From Planococcus circulans (GTDB lineage: Bacteria; Bacillota; Bacilli; Bacillales_A; Planococcaceae), in the NCBI RefSeq assembly GCF_020023385.1, contig NZ_JAIQCL010000013.1, positions 1 to 64,000 on the forward strand: 64,000 nucleotides of DNA. The letters are read 5' to 3'. The notes beneath the pieces were generated by a model, which worked only from the letters and a program-made list of their open reading frames with translations, did no database searches and was not told the origin of the DNA. The translations under genes were made by a program, and so were the position numbers. Below, piece by piece: positions 33,977 to 42,081 of this stretch; the stretch's first letter is position 1; each line of letters begins with the position of its first letter.

Positions 33977-34711
33977 TTGAGAAGTGGAAATCCAAGTTTG
34001 AAAGCTGACTCATTCAAAAATTACAAAGACACTGATACCGGACGGAGAATGACCATTCAAGGCACGGTCAACAAGACATTCATTTTGCTTTTGTTGCTGC
34101 TCGTGACATTCGTCTATTCCTGGAATCAGTTCGTCGAAAGTCCGGGCAGCGTATTGCCGTTGATCCTAGTTGGAGCAATCGGAGGCCTTCTCATTGGCTT
34201 GATCACAATTTTCGTACCGAAAATTTCACCTTTTACAGCGCCGATCTATGCGCTGCTGCAGGGATTATTTCTCGGTGCGGTGTCCGCCCAGTATGAAGCC
34301 CAATACGGCGGCATTGTCTTCCAAGCTGTGCTGATCACGATTGGTGTATTGCTGAGTTTATTGCTCATTTATAAATCCGGCCTCATCAAAGTGACGCAAA
34401 ACTTCAGGCTCGGCGTTGCCGCTGCCACAGGTGCCATCTTCGTGGTATACCTGATTTCTTTTGTGGGCAGATTTTTCGGTTTTGAAATCCCGCACCTCCA
34501 TGAGTCGACACCGCTTGGCATTGGTATCAGTGTGGTCATTGTCATTGTTGCCGCGCTGAATCTGGTATTGGATTTCGACTTTATCGAGAATGCAGCCGAA
34601 AGGCAGGTACCGAAATACTTCGAATGGTATGGAGCATTCGGCTTGCTGGTGACATTGGTCTGGCTTTATCTCGAAATTCTCCGCCTATTGTCCAAAATAC
34701 GCAGCAGATGA
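33977..34711 (+). CDS. Bax inhibitor-1/YccA family membrane protein
   Basis: A 244-residue integral membrane protein with seven hydrophobic segments. It opens with MRSGNPSLKADSF and GRRMTIQGTVNKTF, the usual N-terminus of Bacillales YccA-like proteins. The conserved segments QGLFLGAVSAQYE and LDFDFIENAAERQVPKYFEWYGAFGL with the paired Asp are present; these form the calcium/pH-sensitive channel site in characterised BI-1 homologues. GAGGTG lies 6 bases before TTG 33977, which is the preferred start; the GTG at 33968 overlaps that ribosome site. Confidence 0.87.
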   Translation: MRSGNPSLKADSFKNYKDTDTGRRMTIQGTVNKTFILLLLLLVTFVYSWNQFVESPGSVLPLILVGAIGGLLIGLITIFVPKISPFTAPIYALLQGLFLGAVSAQYEAQYGGIVFQAVLITIGVLLSLLLIYKSGLIKVTQNFRLGVAAATGAIFVVYLISFVGRFFGFEIPHLHESTPLGIGISVVIVIVAALNLVLDFDFIENAAERQVPKYFEWYGAFGLLVTLVWLYLEILRLLSKIRSR

Positions 34712-34716
34712 CCAGG

Positions 34717-34740
34717 AACGTCCTTCGGGGCGTTTTTTTA
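34717..34740 (+). terminator. Terminator of BI-1 family gene
   Basis: AACGTCC-TTCG-GGGCGTT followed by seven T, starting 5 bases after the stop codon. Confidence 0.85.
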
Positions 34741-34750
34741 GTTACATGAC

Positions 34751-34792
34751 AAAAAACCGCATCCTGAAAACCGGAGCGGTTTCAGGATGCGG
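34751..34792 (-). terminator. Terminator of small downstream minus-strand gene
   Basis: A 13-bp stem CCGCATCCTGAAA with its complement, followed by six T on the minus strand. Confidence 0.8.
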
Positions 34793-34807
34793 CTGTTTCA
34801 CCTATTG

Positions 34808-34960
34808 TTATTTTAAAGCATTGCGTGTCTTGTCCGTTTTAATGGCGGCCTGTTTTTCCATTTTATATTCCTTGTAGCCATTGATAAACTCCTCATAAAC
34901 TTCCAAATACGTTTTTGTAGTACGGTCCATTCTTTTTTCTTCCTTCATCATTACAGTCAT
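34808..34960 (-). CDS. Small hypothetical protein, 50 aa
   Basis: A short gene with AAGGAGG 9 bases before the ATG and a strong terminator 15 bases after the stop. The product is highly charged and helical (MTVMMKEEKRMDRTTKTYLE at the start, KQAAIKTDKTRN near the end), with no membrane segment and no cysteine. It is not recognised. A first ATG at 34969 directly touches the ribosome site and is rejected. It may be the last gene of a unit with the two unknown genes upstream. Confidence 0.6.
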   Translation of the reverse strand: MTVMMKEEKRMDRTTKTYLEVYEEFINGYKEYKMEKQAAIKTDKTRNALK

Positions 34961-35065
34961 CTCATTCATCCTCCTTGGTAGTGTTCTTCCTCATCATGGT
35001 TTGTATGCGTGCAGTCCTAAGACGTTGAGCAAAGCTTCTTTTCCTTTTTTGTTCTTCATGATTCT

Positions 35066-35434
35066 TCAGGGTATGAATTTCTCACTGGTGGATTCCCGGT
35101 GATAAGGCGTGATGTAAAAAAGGTCCTTCGGACTCCATTTGGATATGTGGTACAGGTTTTGGAAAACTTCTGGCGTAATTTCATAGCGCTGCAGGCCATT
35201 CGGCAACGCTTGGGCTTTATCAGGTGCCTGCTCCAGCTTCATCTCGTCGATATCAACCCATACCGTCTCAATTTCCGTCTGTTCGCCATTTTCTTTTTTG
35301 ACGGAAACTTCTTTTGTCAGACGAGCAAACAGGGTGATAAAAGCCGTTTCTTCTTCAATATGCACGTCTTTGGATCTGAGAAAAAAATACTCAATCGCCT
35401 GTTCTGTCAATTGTACTTTCTGCCCCACACTCAC
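35066..35434 (-). CDS. Hypothetical protein, 122 aa
   Basis: A soluble protein of 122 residues with a GTG start after GGAGAGAA. It reads as a mixed alpha-beta protein: an N-terminal helix LTEQAIEYFFLRSKDV, then strand-like EEETAFITLFARL and ETVWVDIDEMKL, and a C-terminal LYHISKWSPKDLFYITPY. I do not recognise the family. It lies 44 bases after another unknown gene on the same strand, so the two may be cotranscribed. Confidence 0.6.
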   Translation of the reverse strand: MSVGQKVQLTEQAIEYFFLRSKDVHIEEETAFITLFARLTKEVSVKKENGEQTEIETVWVDIDEMKLEQAPDKAQALPNGLQRYEITPEVFQNLYHISKWSPKDLFYITPYHRESTSEKFIP

Positions 35435-35478
35435 TTCTCTCCTTTAAGCCAAGAAATAGCCCGAATTCCCCTAATTCC

Positions 35479-35895
35479 TTACTCTTTCTCAAGTGCGCCA
35501 AGTGCTCCGGAAAGCCGCTCAGCAAAATCTTCGAGAGGTTCCTGTGAGGCTAATCGAAGGCAATGTATCCCACGTTCCATGGACAGTTTCTGTGAATAGC
35601 TTGTCGGAAATGAAATCGGATGCCCGATAAATGCCTTCATGAAAATAGGCAGTTCCCCGTGAAGCAAATAGACTTCCGCCTGATTAAATGCTTCCCGATC
35701 ATCGCTTGATAGTCGGCTAAAAACATTCAGGTCCAGTGACCAACTGACATATACGTCAGGTCTTTTCTCCACTTGGATCGTCCGTTTCTTTGCCAACTGC
35801 CAAGCACCGTCCAAGAATTCCATTTCCGAACCTAAAATTTTTTTTGCTTTCTTATTTTTTAATGCCAGTGAATCTGTTCCAATCATTTTAAACAC
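35479..35895 (-). CDS. Hypothetical protein, 138 aa
   Basis: A soluble 138-residue protein with AAGGGGTG before its ATG. It has a basic N-terminus (ALKNKKAKKILG), a central YVSWSLDLNVFSRLSSDD and a C-terminal helix RLASQEPLEDFAERLSGALG. No known motif, signal peptide or membrane segment is seen. It begins a possible three-gene minus-strand unit with the 122-aa and 50-aa genes. Confidence 0.6.
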   Translation of the reverse strand: MFKMIGTDSLALKNKKAKKILGSEMEFLDGAWQLAKKRTIQVEKRPDVYVSWSLDLNVFSRLSSDDREAFNQAEVYLLHGELPIFMKAFIGHPISFPTSYSQKLSMERGIHCLRLASQEPLEDFAERLSGALGALEKE

Positions 35896-36440
35896 CCCTT
35901 AAACTCTTTTCAACTAATCTTCTGGCTAATTAGACAGTGACCTCAATTACAATGATCTTTTGCTTTTAACTGCTGACGGTCTCGGAAATAAGCAACGTTG
36001 GTTTGTTGCATAAATTTTCACTCCAATAAAAAGAGAGATAAAAGTATTCTGAATATTAAATATATAATATTCAACTATATTGCTTACTAGTTCAGTTTTA
36101 TTCTTCTTTAAAACTAAAAAATACAACCAAATCGCTTATTTCCAATACAATTAGACTAGTTTATACTCCAAAAGATGTAAAGCCTTTTACAATATTCTTT
36201 TAATTCAGAAAATAATAATGCTATTCTTATATATTTTATTTTTTATTTAAATGTATTAAAATTAATTTAAGTGCATGAACACTCTTATCTTTGTACTTAA
36301 TGAAGGCGGTTTTCACTTTTGAAAAATGCATCACTCTAAACGAAAATTCACATGAGAAAACAGAAATAACTTACTTTGCTTCGCTCTTGTTACAGAGAGA
36401 AAGATCTTCAATAAAATATCGACCTGAGTTTTTCAATGCA
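35896..36440. other. AT-rich intergenic region
   Basis: About 540 bases of very AT-rich sequence between the unknown-gene cluster and the WGR gene. A plus-strand frame at 36291-36482 has no ribosome site and runs through a terminator, so it is not called. I see no other structure. Confidence 0.5.
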
Positions 36441-36480
36441 AAAAAGAGAGGATCTCCTAGCTTTGGCATCCTCTCTTTTT
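36441..36480. terminator. Hairpin terminator downstream of WGR/DUF4240 gene
   Basis: AAAAAGAGAGGAT and ATCCTCTCTTTTT flank a 14-base loop, with T-runs possible in both directions. It probably ends the WGR gene transcript, 150 bases after its stop. Confidence 0.65.
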
Positions 36481-36629
36481 AAAAATCCATGATTCAGTTT
36501 GCACTTCTTCAATAATTATTACCATGAGATAAGTTTTCCATATCCGCAATGTTTTACTAAAATAAGGAAGATGCCAAATTATTTTTATTGATTTCACCTG
36601 TTTTTTTCATTTTGAGCGTCCAGCAGATT

Positions 36630-37397
36630 TTATCCTAAAGGCGCCTCCCCATATAATTTCCACAACAGCGGAAATTTCTGTCGCAGAGTTTCCTTACCTT
36701 CTTCCCAGTCCGGCTGATCATCATCGTCCCCTGACATCTCCCAATACAAATCCAGGTATGTGTCTTGATCCGAACCGGTCTTTTCTTCAAACGCCAAACT
36801 GGCAGCATACAGCAAATCTTCAAATTCCGGTACGTCCTCCTCCAGTTCGTCCAAATACGGAATCAAGCTTTCTGGATTGCGAATGGCTTCTACATACGCT
36901 TCTTTTCCCAGATACAGGAGCCACGCCCGGAAATAGTCGAAAGAATCATTTGAACAACTGCCCATGATGATAAAGGCTGCCGCCCATAAATCCGACGTAT
37001 AGGATTTAGCATACTGTTGGTTGAAATGGGTACTAAACCGGATAATGTCCTCCACCGATTTTCTAGCCAACTTGCCAACCAGCCATTCCATCTGCTGCTC
37101 CAAACCGTCTCTTTTGTAATGCGCCATGTCCAGCAGTCCCCAAAACTGCCCTTCTGTCATCCCGCTTCCTTGCAGTTCTTCTTCCTGCTTCTCAACTTCC
37201 TGATAGCCTTTCTTCAACTTTGATTCAATCAGCCTGTTCGCTTCCTTCAGACAATGCTCTTCAGAAGAGAATTCTTTTGTGTTTACGGAGCCGCCAGTTC
37301 CGATCTTCCCGTACGAAACGATAAAAATAGTGCCTTGCGCTTTTATTTTCCAGAATTTATTGGAGTAGGCGGTAATGCAAACCAGTGATTTTTCCAT
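36630..37397 (-). CDS. WGR and DUF4240 domain protein
   Basis: A 255-residue soluble protein. The N-terminal WGR-like domain (residues 1-75) shows NKFWKIKAQGTIFIVSYGKI and then GTGGSVNTKEF, the pattern found in some polymerases and PARPs where it contacts nucleic acid. From residue 80 a DUF4240 domain follows, MTEGQFWGLLDMA to DLYWEMSGDDDD, and the rest is acidic. The function is unknown; related proteins are scattered in accessory regions. GAGGGA precedes the ATG. Confidence 0.8.
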   Translation of the reverse strand: MEKSLVCITAYSNKFWKIKAQGTIFIVSYGKIGTGGSVNTKEFSSEEHCLKEANRLIESKLKKGYQEVEKQEEELQGSGMTEGQFWGLLDMAHYKRDGLEQQMEWLVGKLARKSVEDIIRFSTHFNQQYAKSYTSDLWAAAFIIMGSCSNDSFDYFRAWLLYLGKEAYVEAIRNPESLIPYLDELEEDVPEFEDLLYAASLAFEEKTGSDQDTYLDLYWEMSGDDDDQPDWEEGKETLRQKFPLLWKLYGEAPLG

Positions 37398-37470
37398 TTT
37401 GAGTTCCCTCTTTTACCTGAATTTTCGTCGATGCTTTTACTCCACTTAAATGACTAATAATTTAGTATTA

Positions 37471-37500
37471 TTACAAAAATCATTCTATTTACTTTATACT
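37471..37500 (+). promoter_or_regulatory. Candidate promoter of peptide-binding lipoprotein
   Basis: TTACAA (37471-37476), 18 bases, TATACT (37495-37500). It implies a leader of nearly 200 bases. Confidence 0.4.
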
Positions 37501-37540
37501 AGTACACATGGCAATTATAGATGCTCTATTCAACACTTAA

Positions 37541-37549
37541 GAAAGGAGG
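37541..37549 (+). promoter_or_regulatory. Free-standing Shine-Dalgarno-like element (STAB-SD-like)
   Basis: GAAAGGAGG occurs about 35 bases into the predicted leader, with no start codon at a usable distance. The real ribosome site AAGGAG is 150 bases downstream. Such elements can bind ribosomes and protect mRNA 5' ends in Bacillus. Confidence 0.35.
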
Positions 37550-37703
37550 CTGGTTTTTCTTCCGATAAAAGCATTTATTTCTTCCATGATTTATTATTTT
37601 AACCCTTCACATGTACATATGTATCGAAATTCCCTTGATTTTTAGCTGTTCAGACGGTTTTACATTCAACTAAGCAGTCCAATCCACAACAAGGAGTGAT
37701 TCA

Positions 37704-39299
37704 ATGAATTTAAGATCTCTAACATTATTATTAATCGTTTCCACCATGCTTCCACTCTTCTTGGCAGCCTGTTCAAGTGAAGATTCCAGCGACGCAGAAT
37801 CTTCCAGCGCTCAAGATACCCTCATTTTCGCCCGGGGCGGTGACGCAGTATCTTTAGACCCGTCAGAAGTGACGGATAACGAATCTGAAAACGTCGCTCA
37901 AAGCATCTTGGAGACATTGACGACTTTCGCGGAAGGAGAAACGGTGGTGGAACCGATGCTGGCGACCGAATGGACCGAATCGGAAGACGGCCTCACTTAT
38001 ACGTTTACCCTTCAAGATGGGGTTAAGTTCCATGACGGCACGGACTTCAACGCGGACGCTGTTGCCTTCAATTTTACTAGATGGATGAATGGCGGCGGAG
38101 ATAAGTTCCCGATGTACGGAACCGTATTCGGCGGCTATCAAGGGGATGAAGCCCATAATATCGCAGCCGTTACTGCAGTGGATGAATCCACAGTGGAAAT
38201 CAACTTGAACAATCCTCAGCCGACGCTGTTGAAGGACCTTGCGCTTACTCCCCTCTCTATTTCGAGTCCGGCAGCGATTGAAGAGGCGGGTGAAGAGTAT
38301 AGAAGCAATCCGGTCGGCACAGGCCCCTTCATCTTCCAGGAATGGCAGCCGAACGAACGGATTGTTTTGGAGAAAAATGACGATTACCGGATAGATGGGC
38401 TTCCTAAACTCGAACATGTGATTTTCCGGACGATTCCGGATAATTCCTCACGCCTCAATGCACTGTTGAGCGGTGAAGTAGATCTCATTACTGGCCTGGA
38501 TTCCGAGTCCTATGCACAAGTTGAAGAAGATCCGGAGCTAGAGCTGTTTTCGCGTCCTCCCCTTAACCTTGGCTATCTGGGCATGACGTTGACGCACGAG
38601 CCATTCGACGATCCGCTAGTCCGCCAGGCACTCAGTCATGCGGTGAATAAAGAGGCGATGGTCGAAGCGTTCTTCGGTGAAGGGGCGATTGCTGCAAAAA
38701 ATGTAATCCCTCCAGCTGTTGAAGGTTATAACGACGACATCGAACCGTATGCATATGATCCGGAAAGAGCTAAAGAGCTGCTTGCAGAAGCAGGACTCCC
38801 GGACGGCTTTGAAATGGAACTTTATGCCATGCCTGTATCCCGCCCGTATATGCCGGACGGCGCTAAAGTGGCGGAATATCTTCAGTCCAATTTTGCGGAA
38901 ATCGGCGTCGAAGCGGAAATCGTCACCTTTGAATGGGCGACCTATATCGAAAAAGCGATCAACGGTGAAGCCGACGCGTTCCTGCTCGGATGGACCGGCA
39001 TGAACGGTGACGCCGATAACTTCATCTATACATTGTTGCATGGAGACAATGTGGGATCGACCAACTCGACGCAATACGATAATCCCGAGCTGAATGCGAT
39101 TCTGGATGAAGCAAGAACCATCACCGATCAGGAAGCGCGAAATGAACTATACAGGGAAGCGCAGGTTATCCTGCACGAAGATCCACCGATCATTCCGCTC
39201 GTCCACACGTCACCGTCTCTGGCAGGCAAAGAGAACATCACAGGCTTTGATCCGCATCCGACCGGACGTGTAATTACAACGGAAATTGAATTCGAATAA
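37704..39299 (+). CDS. Peptide/solute-binding lipoprotein (ABC family 5, DppA/OppA-like)
   Basis: A 531-residue extracellular solute-binding protein with lipobox LAAC (residues 20-23). The family 5 signature appears as LTYTFTLQDGVKFHDGTDF (about residues 95-113), then NPVGTGPFIFQEWQPNE, RLNALLSGEVDLI and GWTGMNGDADNFIYTLLHG with the usual acidic pocket. It most resembles dipeptide, oligopeptide or glutathione-binding proteins. No permease or ATPase gene is adjacent and it has its own promoter and terminator, so it must share a transporter encoded elsewhere. Confidence 0.9.
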   Translation: MNLRSLTLLLIVSTMLPLFLAACSSEDSSDAESSSAQDTLIFARGGDAVSLDPSEVTDNESENVAQSILETLTTFAEGETVVEPMLATEWTESEDGLTYTFTLQDGVKFHDGTDFNADAVAFNFTRWMNGGGDKFPMYGTVFGGYQGDEAHNIAAVTAVDESTVEINLNNPQPTLLKDLALTPLSISSPAAIEEAGEEYRSNPVGTGPFIFQEWQPNERIVLEKNDDYRIDGLPKLEHVIFRTIPDNSSRLNALLSGEVDLITGLDSESYAQVEEDPELELFSRPPLNLGYLGMTLTHEPFDDPLVRQALSHAVNKEAMVEAFFGEGAIAAKNVIPPAVEGYNDDIEPYAYDPERAKELLAEAGLPDGFEMELYAMPVSRPYMPDGAKVAEYLQSNFAEIGVEAEIVTFEWATYIEKAINGEADAFLLGWTGMNGDADNFIYTLLHGDNVGSTNSTQYDNPELNAILDEARTITDQEARNELYREAQVILHEDPPIIPLVHTSPSLAGKENITGFDPHPTGRVITTEIEFE

Positions 39300-39328
39300 G
39301 ATAAATAATTAACAAACTGAATGATTTA

Positions 39329-39370
39329 AGATGGCCCCATTTCAAGCGATGAAGTGGGGCCATCTTTTTT
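39329..39370 (+). terminator. Terminator of lipoprotein gene
   Basis: AGATGGCCCCATTTC pairs with GAAGTGGGGCCATCT (one G-T pair) and is followed by seven T. Confidence 0.85.
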
Positions 39371-39424
39371 TCTGAGCTACTTCCTTACCAATTTAAAAAT
39401 ATTCAATTATTTCAGCACAGTACC

Positions 39425-39453
39425 TTGCATTGAACACTAGCTAATGATATATT
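39425..39453 (+). promoter_or_regulatory. Promoter of padR operon with repeats
   Basis: TTGCAT (39425-39430), 17 bases, TATATT (39448-39453). CTAGCTA in the spacer and TAGCTAG near 39484 form an inverted repeat, and TGTCCATTAA/TGTTCATTAA a direct repeat, around the start point. They may be PadR operators. Confidence 0.5.
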
Positions 39454-39507
39454 GTCCATTAACTACTACTGTTCATTAAACAATAGCTAGGAAAGGAGAG
39501 GTAAGTC

Positions 39508-39831
39508 GTGAATATCCAATTTAAAAAAGGCGCACTGAATTTATGCGTACTGGTGCTGCTGGATAAACAGGACCGCTACGGCTATGAGCTGGTGCAGAAA
39601 ATTTCAAACCAGATCTCCATTTCGGAAGGTGCTGTCTATCCCCTTCTCCGCCGGCTGACCAAGGAAGGCTATTTTAATACCTATTTACAGGAATCGAGCG
39701 AAGGGCCTCCAAGGAAGTATTATTCGCTCACCGAACTCGGCAGAACATACCTGCAGGAACAACTCGACGAATGGAAAAGCTTCACGGATGGAGTCAATAG
39801 ACTAATTGAAGAGGGTGTGCAAAATGACTGA
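39508..39831 (+). CDS. PadR family transcriptional regulator
   Basis: A 107-residue winged-helix protein starting with GTG after AAAGGAGAGG. The PadR pattern is clear: LCVLVLLDKQDRYGYELVQK, then SISEGAVYPLLRRLTKEGYF (recognition helix and wing) and YYSLTELGRTYL. It represses its own operon in most characterised cases. Its stop lies inside the start of the next gene (8-base overlap), so the two products are coupled. The partner carries a HAAS domain, the classic companion of PadR regulators in Firmicutes. Confidence 0.9.
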   Translation: MNIQFKKGALNLCVLVLLDKQDRYGYELVQKISNQISISEGAVYPLLRRLTKEGYFNTYLQESSEGPPRKYYSLTELGRTYLQEQLDEWKSFTDGVNRLIEEGVQND

Positions 39832-40855
39832 AAACCAATTTCTCCACGAACTCGAAACGGCTTTGAAACAGCTTCCGCAAGAAGAGCGCAACGATATTCT
39901 CCAAGACATCAGAGAGTATTTTGCGAACGGCAAGGCAGATGGCAAGACGGACACTGAAATCGCAGCGGAACTCGGCTCACCCGAAGCTATCGCGAACGAA
40001 CTGATCGAGTCTTTTGATTTCAGCAAAACGGACTTCCCTGCAAGCACCAACGATCTGACAGAAGATGAATTCGATAAAGTCGACATTCAACTCGACAATG
40101 GCACCCTGTTCATCTCACCTTCGGAAGACGGCAAAATGCATACAGAGATCACCGATAAAAGCTACCGGCAACAGCTGTCCGTCGATATCCTCAACCGCAC
40201 ACTGGTCATTACGTTAAAAGAAGAACCAAGAAAATGGGGCATCTTCAGTTTTACGGCGAACATGAAATCCCCGACACTCAAGGTACAGCTGCCGGATAAA
40301 TTCTACAAAAGTATCGATATTGCATCAGATCATGGCAGCATCAACGGGAATCACTTCCAAAGCACGCAGATCCACGCGGAAACCGATAATGGCCGCATTA
40401 CACTTGAACACATGAGCGCGGGTGAATGCGTTGTCCAATCAGACAACGGGGATATTAACTTGCAGTGCATCCAAGCCAAAAAACTGAGAGCCAAAACCGA
40501 TAATGGCCAGCTCAAGCTGAAAGAGATCCAGGTAAACGAAGTGCATGCCACATCCGATAACGGCGCCATCGTCATGAAAGAAATCGAAGGGGATGTGCGC
40601 GCAAAAACCGACAACGGACGCATCCACCTTTTGACTGCCGATGTCGAGCGGAATATTGCGCTTGAAACCGACAATGGCTCCATTCTTCTTGAAACGCAGG
40701 TTGAGCCAAAAAATGCGACAATCCGGGCTGAAGTGGATTGGGGATCGGTATCCGTATTCGGCGTGAAGAACAGAAAAAGCATTTTTGGAAATGGAGATCA
40801 TGTGATTGACCTGCAATCGGATAACGGCAGCATTACCGTACAATTGGCGAATTGA
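39824..40855 (+). CDS. HAAS (DUF1700) and DUF4097 beta-helix protein
   Basis: A 343-residue protein. The N-terminal HAAS signalling domain (residues 1-65) reads LETALKQLPQEERNDILQDI and then AAELGSPEAIANELIESF. From about residue 90 a DUF4097 beta-helix follows, with a repeated (T/S)DNG turn (ETDNG, QSDNG, KTDNG, TSDNG, KTDNG, ETDNG, QSDNG) about every 20 residues. No membrane segment separates the domains, unlike many homologues. It probably acts with PadR in sensing envelope or effector state; the signal is unknown. Confidence 0.87.
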   Translation: MTENQFLHELETALKQLPQEERNDILQDIREYFANGKADGKTDTEIAAELGSPEAIANELIESFDFSKTDFPASTNDLTEDEFDKVDIQLDNGTLFISPSEDGKMHTEITDKSYRQQLSVDILNRTLVITLKEEPRKWGIFSFTANMKSPTLKVQLPDKFYKSIDIASDHGSINGNHFQSTQIHAETDNGRITLEHMSAGECVVQSDNGDINLQCIQAKKLRAKTDNGQLKLKEIQVNEVHATSDNGAIVMKEIEGDVRAKTDNGRIHLLTADVERNIALETDNGSILLETQVEPKNATIRAEVDWGSVSVFGVKNRKSIFGNGDHVIDLQSDNGSITVQLAN

Positions 40856-40910
40856 AAAGTCAGTTCGGCAAGGAACTGACTGTGGTACAACAATTAGTTG
40901 CAACGAGTTA

Positions 40911-40956
40911 TAAGCTCAAACAAAAAGGACCGATTCGGTCCTTTTTGTTTGAGCTT
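40911..40956. terminator. Bidirectional terminator
   Basis: A stem of about 21 bp (TAAGCTCAAACAAAAAGGACC and its complement) with almost no loop. It ends the padR operon and can serve the convergent cupin gene. A smaller GTCAGTTC/GAACTGAC hairpin precedes it at 40859-40880. Confidence 0.8.
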
Positions 40957-41044
40957 AATTCTTTTGCTCTCTTTTTAGATCTGGTGTAAAAGGATTTCAG
41001 AACCCCTTTTCCTTAACGTGCAGTATTAGCCGTATCGCTTTATT

Positions 41045-41527
41045 TCAACCTAGAATTTCGATGCCGTATTTCTTTGCGGTTGCCACAAATTTGTCCATAT
41101 CAAATTCAACAGGATCCGTCGGCAATTCATACTCAATTGCTGGTTCGCCCATCTCAATGAAAAATTGTTCCACTCCTGCAGGCGTGAACATAAACAGCAC
41201 TTTAGCGGGCAAGGACCCTTCGACTTTAAATTTGTGCTTAATGTGGCGGGGCACATAAATAAACGTACCTGGATTTCCGATGATTGTTTTTTCCCCGACG
41301 GTGAATGTCAGTTCGCCTTCCAATACATAATACATGTCTTCTTCATTGCTTTTGACATGCAACGGCGTTTCGTACTCTGGCGGCAAGAGTCCTTCAATCA
41401 AACTGAAAACACCATTCGTTTCTTCGCCGCTTGCTTTTACTTCCATTAACGTGCCGTTAAACCAATAGGCATCCCCTTCTCCATGTGCAAACGAAAACGC
41501 GTTACTCATTTGCTGTACCACTTTCAT
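41045..41527 (-). CDS. Cupin domain protein (copy A, altered metal site)
   Basis: A single-domain cupin of about 160 residues, paralogous to the next gene upstream. Cupin motif 1 reads YETPLHVKSNEEDMYYVLEGE: the second metal-binding His of the usual HXH is Lys here. Motif 2 is GTFIYVPRHIKHKFKV. Copy B keeps both His residues, so this copy may bind metal differently or not at all. The ATG at 41527 is closest to GGGAGG; one at 41509 is also possible. Related proteins are annotated as quercetin-dioxygenase-like, which is not evidence of that activity. Confidence 0.78.
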   Translation of the reverse strand: MKVVQQMSNAFSFAHGEGDAYWFNGTLMEVKASGEETNGVFSLIEGLLPPEYETPLHVKSNEEDMYYVLEGELTFTVGEKTIIGNPGTFIYVPRHIKHKFKVEGSLPAKVLFMFTPAGVEQFFIEMGEPAIEYELPTDPVEFDMDKFVATAKKYGIEILG

Positions 41528-41604
41528 CACCCTCCCCATTTTTGGAGTTTAATAAAGCATACGGCAATTTCAATACGGATCGGTAAAGAGACTCTGTATA
41601 CAGG

Positions 41605-42081
41605 TTATCCCAACAGTTCGATGCCATATTTCTGGGAAGCTGCCATCATTTTCTCGATATCCGGCTTCAGCGTATCCGGCGGCAATTTGTGTTCATTCGC
41701 TGCCACACCTGATTCAATGTAAAATTGTTCTCCTCCAGCAGGCGTTAACAGATTCAATGTTCTAGCCGGCTCTGCGCTTACCACTTTAAACTTATGCGGC
41801 ATGTTGCGCGGCGCGTGAATGATGGTTCCAACTTTTCCTGTCACCGTTTTATCGCCGATGGTGTAGATCACTTCACCTTCTAAAATATACATGGTTTCTT
41901 CTTCATTTCGATGAAGATGCAGCGGCGTTTCATAACCTGCTGGATGCACTCCTTCAATTAAGCAAAAAACATCATTTGTTTCTTCACCGGATGCTTTGAT
42001 TTCCACAAGATTGCCATCAAACCAATAAGCTTTTCCTTCTTTATGGGCAAACGAAAAAACATGATTTAATTGCGGTTCCAT
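41605..42081 (-). CDS. Cupin domain protein (copy B)
   Basis: A 158-residue single-domain cupin. Motif 1, YETPLHLHRNEEETMYILEGE, carries the HXH and Glu metal ligands, and motif 2, GTIIHAPRNMPHKFKV, the last His. About half of its residues are shared with copy A 78 bases downstream, including the start (FSFAH-EG-AYWF) and the end (KYGIE-LG), so the pair is a tandem duplication. The enzyme activity is unknown. AGGGGG precedes the ATG. Confidence 0.8.
   Translation of the reverse strand: MEPQLNHVFSFAHKEGKAYWFDGNLVEIKASGEETNDVFCLIEGVHPAGYETPLHLHRNEEETMYILEGEVIYTIGDKTVTGKVGTIIHAPRNMPHKFKVVSAEPARTLNLLTPAGGEQFYIESGVAANEHKLPPDTLKPDIEKMMAASQKYGIELLG

Noticed and set aside
36441..36480. Orphan terminator suggesting a small RNA in 36200-36480
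   Set aside because: It can be explained as the terminator of the WGR gene on the minus strand, and no promoter for a plus-strand RNA was convincing.
36291..36482. 63-codon plus-strand frame in AT-rich gap
   Set aside because: No ribosome site, runs through a terminator hairpin, and no recognisable sequence.
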